Below are positions 60,146 through 64,000 of a stretch of 64,000 bases of DNA, one piece after another (within the stretch, counting starts at the first letter, position 1; every line of letters begins with the position of its first letter). The DNA comes from Trichoplax sp. H2 (Eukaryota; Placozoa; Uniplacotomia; Trichoplacea): contig NOWV01000028.1 of the NCBI GenBank assembly GCA_003344405.1, forward strand, positions 186,001 to 250,000, read 5' to 3'. Both the position numbers and the translations under genes were made by a program. Under the pieces are notes generated by a model. That model was not told where the DNA came from and did not search any database. It worked only from the letters and a program-made list of their open reading frames with translations.

Positions 60146-60447
60146 GATATATTCCAAACTCATGCCGAATAATAAATTCTAAAAAACTGTCTTCTATCTT
60201 ATATTATACCCTATCAAGAATCGAACTTGATAGACAATAGCTTATACTATAGTGTGTATAAATCAGTAATTAATCAGCAATTATATCATTTGTGTAATCC
60301 ATACACGTTGTATTATCAAGTGGATAATTTCGCTGGCATAAAGTTCAAAGCCAATATGGTCTTGATTACCAAAATATGTTTCAATCGTTAAGCAGAATTT
60401 GAAGATTTAGTCTCCCTCTTGTATCATAATGTTGTAGCCTAAAGCTA
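60146..60447 (+). repeat. Contig start duplicating 59058-59359, copy 2 (302 bp)
   Basis: Second version of the left contig's end, beginning immediately after the gap and then continuing into unique sequence (atatctacagtg). The two contigs overlap and should probably be merged. Confidence 0.9.
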
Positions 60448-61636
60448 TATCTACAGTGATAATTATCGTAGTTATTTCACCAATATGAGTTTGGAGTGAA
60501 ATACTTTCCCCAAAAGTAGAAGAAATTGTATTTAGAGTAATCTCAAGCCTTAGGGTTAAATAAAGTAAGAATTATATCAAGTTATCAAACTTAAAGATAA
60601 AGTGTCATTATTACCATATCCTGCAAGTTTATCCCGTAATCCTAAGTGTATAAGGTATCGTTACAATCCTGGACATGTTGTGGTAAAATCTCAAATGTTA
60701 ACTACTACGAAATCGTCGAGTCTTCGATTTTAGAGTAAATAAAGAGAAAAAATTGCGAGATGATTATGCCCAGTTTCAAAGAAAAAAAAATTATATTTTA
60801 AACTAGTTAATAGAGGTACATTCAGTGACGTTACGTTGCATTTGTGGTATTTGTATGCTAGAAAATCATAGAATTTCAAAAGAATATTTGGAGACACGGT
60901 AAAGTACCATAATAATATGTACCCTCCATTTATATTGTTACATCAAGTTATCAAATTGTAAATTAAAGGTGATCTATTACTTTCAATTATTATTACATTT
61001 TCATCACCGATGATAGGGTAAATGTGAAAAGGAAGAATGGATGAAAGTTAATCTTTTTGATCCTTATATCGCGTGATTGATGATTTAGTTGTTAAAAGAA
61101 ATTGACTAGGGTCAGTTCAATCCACTAAGTTAGAGTACCGTACTCAACATTAACACAAAAAAAAATAATAAAAAGACCAAGATTAAGCATCTTTAGTAAC
61201 CTATATTGTTACTGGAAAAGTAGTCGTTGAATGCGTGGATTGCAATTAAATAGGATAACCGTGCATCTAATTAATAGAGAACACAGGCTATTGATTATTA
61301 TATAGTGTCATTGTGACGCTAATCCAAGAGAGAAAATTAATGAATTTTACAGTTAAATAATAGAATGCTCATAATGTCTCTGCCTCAACAATAGGTAGGA
61401 CTCCTGTCATAGTTGCACTCTATAATTTCGATCACGACATCGGAGACCGTTGATTTGTTGTGTAACAAATCATTTAAAACGCCTGACAGTAAAGCGCTAT
61501 CACGTAACAAATGGTAAAGAATTTCGCCAATATGATGTCTCAAAGTCAGTACTATGCATGTCTATGCTAATTAACGATCATCTTGATACCCACTATTAAT
61601 TTAAAGATACACAAAGTAATACGACTAGCATTAAAT

Positions 61637-62200
61637 TATTTGAATAGAATCGTGCTTTCAATTGCTAAACTGTCTAAATATCGATCCAATAATATCTTAT
61701 TGTCAATTCATCATCCACCTCTACCTATGATAGTTTAGCATTGGCATGGCAGCAGTAACTATTTAAAGACAGAGGACGTAATAAAATTAGAATTCAAAAG
61801 TGCGAATCAAATAGTGCTTCCAATTATTGGATTGTTTGAATATCGATCAAATGATGCTTTATTGTTGGTTAGTGATCCATATATGTCCCTACATCAATTG
61901 ATTATCTTGAAGCTGTTCGTGTACATATATATATATCGATTAGCGTTAAGATAAGTTGTGTGACTATTAGTATAATAGCGATAGCCTATATCCAAGAAGT
62001 TAAACGGTCACTCATTTTTGGCTAAGAATAACTAATTATTATTTTGATAAAACGATGTATTCAATGATATTCAAGGCAATAAGAAGACTATTATTGTGTT
62101 AAATATTTGATGGATACATCAAATTGTTATAATGTTTGAATATTGATCCAATGGTATCTTAATAGTTAGCGGTATACGTATCTTCACTGGTTATTATCTC
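61637..62200 (+). repeat. Degenerate repeat, three clear copies, spacing about 163 and 300 bp
   Basis: The pattern gaatatcgatccaat.at followed by g.t.tcttattgtt occurs at about 61675, 61838 and 62138. Each is preceded by a caaat/caatt...attg.tt segment. Weaker echoes continue to about 62.8 kb. Confidence 0.6.
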
Positions 62201-63124
62201 ACTAAAATTACTTTATCATAAAGGTATCGAGTCAACTAATACTCTAGTATTTGGTAGCACATCCAGTATGATATACCATACATAAACAATAAAGTTTCAT
62301 CAAATGAGGTTTTTCTAGTTTGTTAGTGATAACCATCTTACGGAAATCATAACTCAACAAGACGCATGAAAGGAAAATAACAAGTCTTCAATATTTAACG
62401 GGATATATCAAATCTTTCAATTGATTCGATGTCGACAAAAAAGATGCCTTCTGGCCACAGTAGCAACTACGTTGATCACCTTTGAGGGATTATGTAATCG
62501 ATAAGATATAAAATCTTCAATTACCGGTAGTTGAGTGTCCGAAAAAATAAGATCTCATTGCCTTAGTAAAAGAAATCTATTTCCATTATACGTAGATATT
62601 TTAATGGTAATAACTCATCACTAATCCACGTTATGGGAGATCATCTTAACATAATAATTGAATAGATGAACTAGCGCAATGTGGCCAGATTTGCTAGTAA
62701 TAAATAGATCAAATTGCTGAACTGGTTGTTCAACTTTACTCTAATAACTGATAATCATGATGACTTTTATGGATTGAAAAATTTTCTAACCGAACCAGTG
62801 ATAAAAATTCGATGGAATACGTTTGAATTTTAAACTACAACTATTTTGAATTTTTTCAGGCTTATCCGCACAATATCTTGTTCAAACACGCAATGATTAC
62901 GATCATTTTTTTAACCTCATATGAAAGTAATCATTATTTCGTATAAGAAATAAAGTTGTAAAGCAGTTTACTACTCACTTCTTCCGTATAATATTAACTA
63001 TTCACGTAGTAGTCATGACTCAAACATTAAAATCACATTTTACTATCAGATATTAGTTTTATATTCTATTGAATTGAATATAGGATGTTGTGATAACGCT
63101 AAAACAGAAATAATATTCTATTCT

Positions 63125-63144
63125 GAGGGAGTAATTACTCCCTC
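63125..63144. other. Perfect 20-bp palindrome
   Basis: GAGGGAGTAATTACTCCCTC is its own reverse complement. It contains a TAATTA core of the kind bound by homeodomain proteins, but a binding role is only a guess. Confidence 0.9.
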
Positions 63145-64000
63145 TCTCTCTTACTATGTATGTAATATTGATTCAAAAGTTATGATCGAATAAAAAAAAC
63201 GAATTCCTACCATAAAGGTGAGGATAACTCGACACATAAAATATTAAAAATTGCTATTGTCAATAATGATGATTACAAGTAGAACACTAGTAAAATAACA
63301 AGATTGTCAACGTCACATGTAGTCAAATATTATACTTAGTAATTGTCCAATTGACATGATCACGGGAAAAATAGAGCTCACCGCTATGAAAAAATGATCA
63401 TTGTATGATACGACAATGCATTACTATATCGATATTACCTACAACTATCATTGATACAGAAGAATAAATTGATCATACAGAATTGATCATTTTTCTAGAT
63501 AGATAGATAGAGTTTAATCGGTTAATAGACGAAGATGATGACACAACCTTCTTGCCATAGTGGTATAAAAAATGAGTAAAAAAATAATGATGACAAATAA
63601 CAATAATAATATCAGTGTAAAGGAAATATAAACTAGCTATGGAAATTGATCGCGGTGGCATCAAAAGTGTATTAATGTGTGGGACATTCAGTAATTAAAA
63701 GTAAGCAAACACAAGTGGTCTATTGAGAGAAAATGAGTAGGAAATGACTTGCTAATTTGATGAATATAGCATCCACATTGGATATGAATCGATTACCATG
63801 ATATCAATCTCTTTCACATAAATAGAAAATGGATTTTAAATGGGTCAGCGCATTGGTTTGATTGAAAATACATTTAAAAAAAATTGAAAGATCACTATCA
63901 AACAGTGTAAATAATATTACGACGCATCTTATTAACAATATTGTCCTGTTCCATCTAATTAAGGATTGAACCATTCTTATCGAAGGGTTATTTGATGAGA

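Larger units (their letters stand above)
60448..64000. other. Non-coding right end of window
   Basis: No exon supported. It holds degenerate repeats at 61.6-62.2 kb (possibly to 62.8 kb), an AT run near 61925, and a perfect 20-bp palindrome at 63125-63144. The frame at 63473-63664 (minus) looks like chance. Confidence 0.5.

Overview
This is an AT-rich (roughly two-thirds A+T by eye) animal nuclear scaffold with spliced genes, GT-AG introns, long non-coding stretches and three 20-N gaps. The gene set (an atrophin/RERE-type co-repressor, a tandem-PH adaptor resembling AFAP1, a PRRT3/PRRT4-like seven-pass membrane protein) says metazoan. The strong AT bias and short acceptors (ttag, atag) would suit an early-branching animal such as a placozoan or cnidarian, but the species is an inference and I cannot fix it from sequence alone.

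All three supported genes lie on the minus strand. (1) 2245-6647: a two-exon gene for a 344-residue seven-transmembrane protein like vertebrate PRRT3/PRRT4. (2) 11329-27616, possibly starting near 33.6 kb: a gene with an N-terminal helical exon, two PH-domain exons and a coiled-coil terminal exon, all joined by phase-0 introns; best match by memory is the AFAP1 actin-filament-associated adaptor family. Its 12.4-kb intron is packed with degenerate tandem arrays. (3) 39110-50619: a 16-exon atrophin/RERE gene that I could assemble completely by splice sites and reading phase (3033 nt, 1010 residues) with BAH, ELM2, SANT and GATA-zinc-finger domains in the canonical order.

Between and upstream of the genes the window holds several families of degenerate tandem repeats with periods near 160-190 bp or 270-420 bp (13.4, 18.0, 19.8, 21-23, 24.6, 29.6, 31.2 and 61.7 kb). 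A palindromic GTAC-rich simple sequence (ACTGTACAGT type) is concentrated around the RERE 5' region (about 44-57 kb). An LTR-like insertion ends at the 9869 gap.

The three gaps are informative: each is flanked by near-identical duplicated sequence. The 59.4-60.1 kb contig is a second version of 54.8-55.6 kb, and the sequences either side of it overlap each other by 302 bp. At 9.3-10.1 kb the same 212-bp flank appears with and without an LTR-like insertion. The simplest reading is that two haplotypes were scaffolded in series.

I did not see a clearly new biological system. The most worthwhile leads are the insertion polymorphism at 9.34 kb, the length-variable GTAC palindromes, the nucleosome-length tandem arrays in the large intron, and a few exon-like or relic-like open stretches (37.3-38.2, 48.5 and 53.4-54.4 kb) that I cannot assign.
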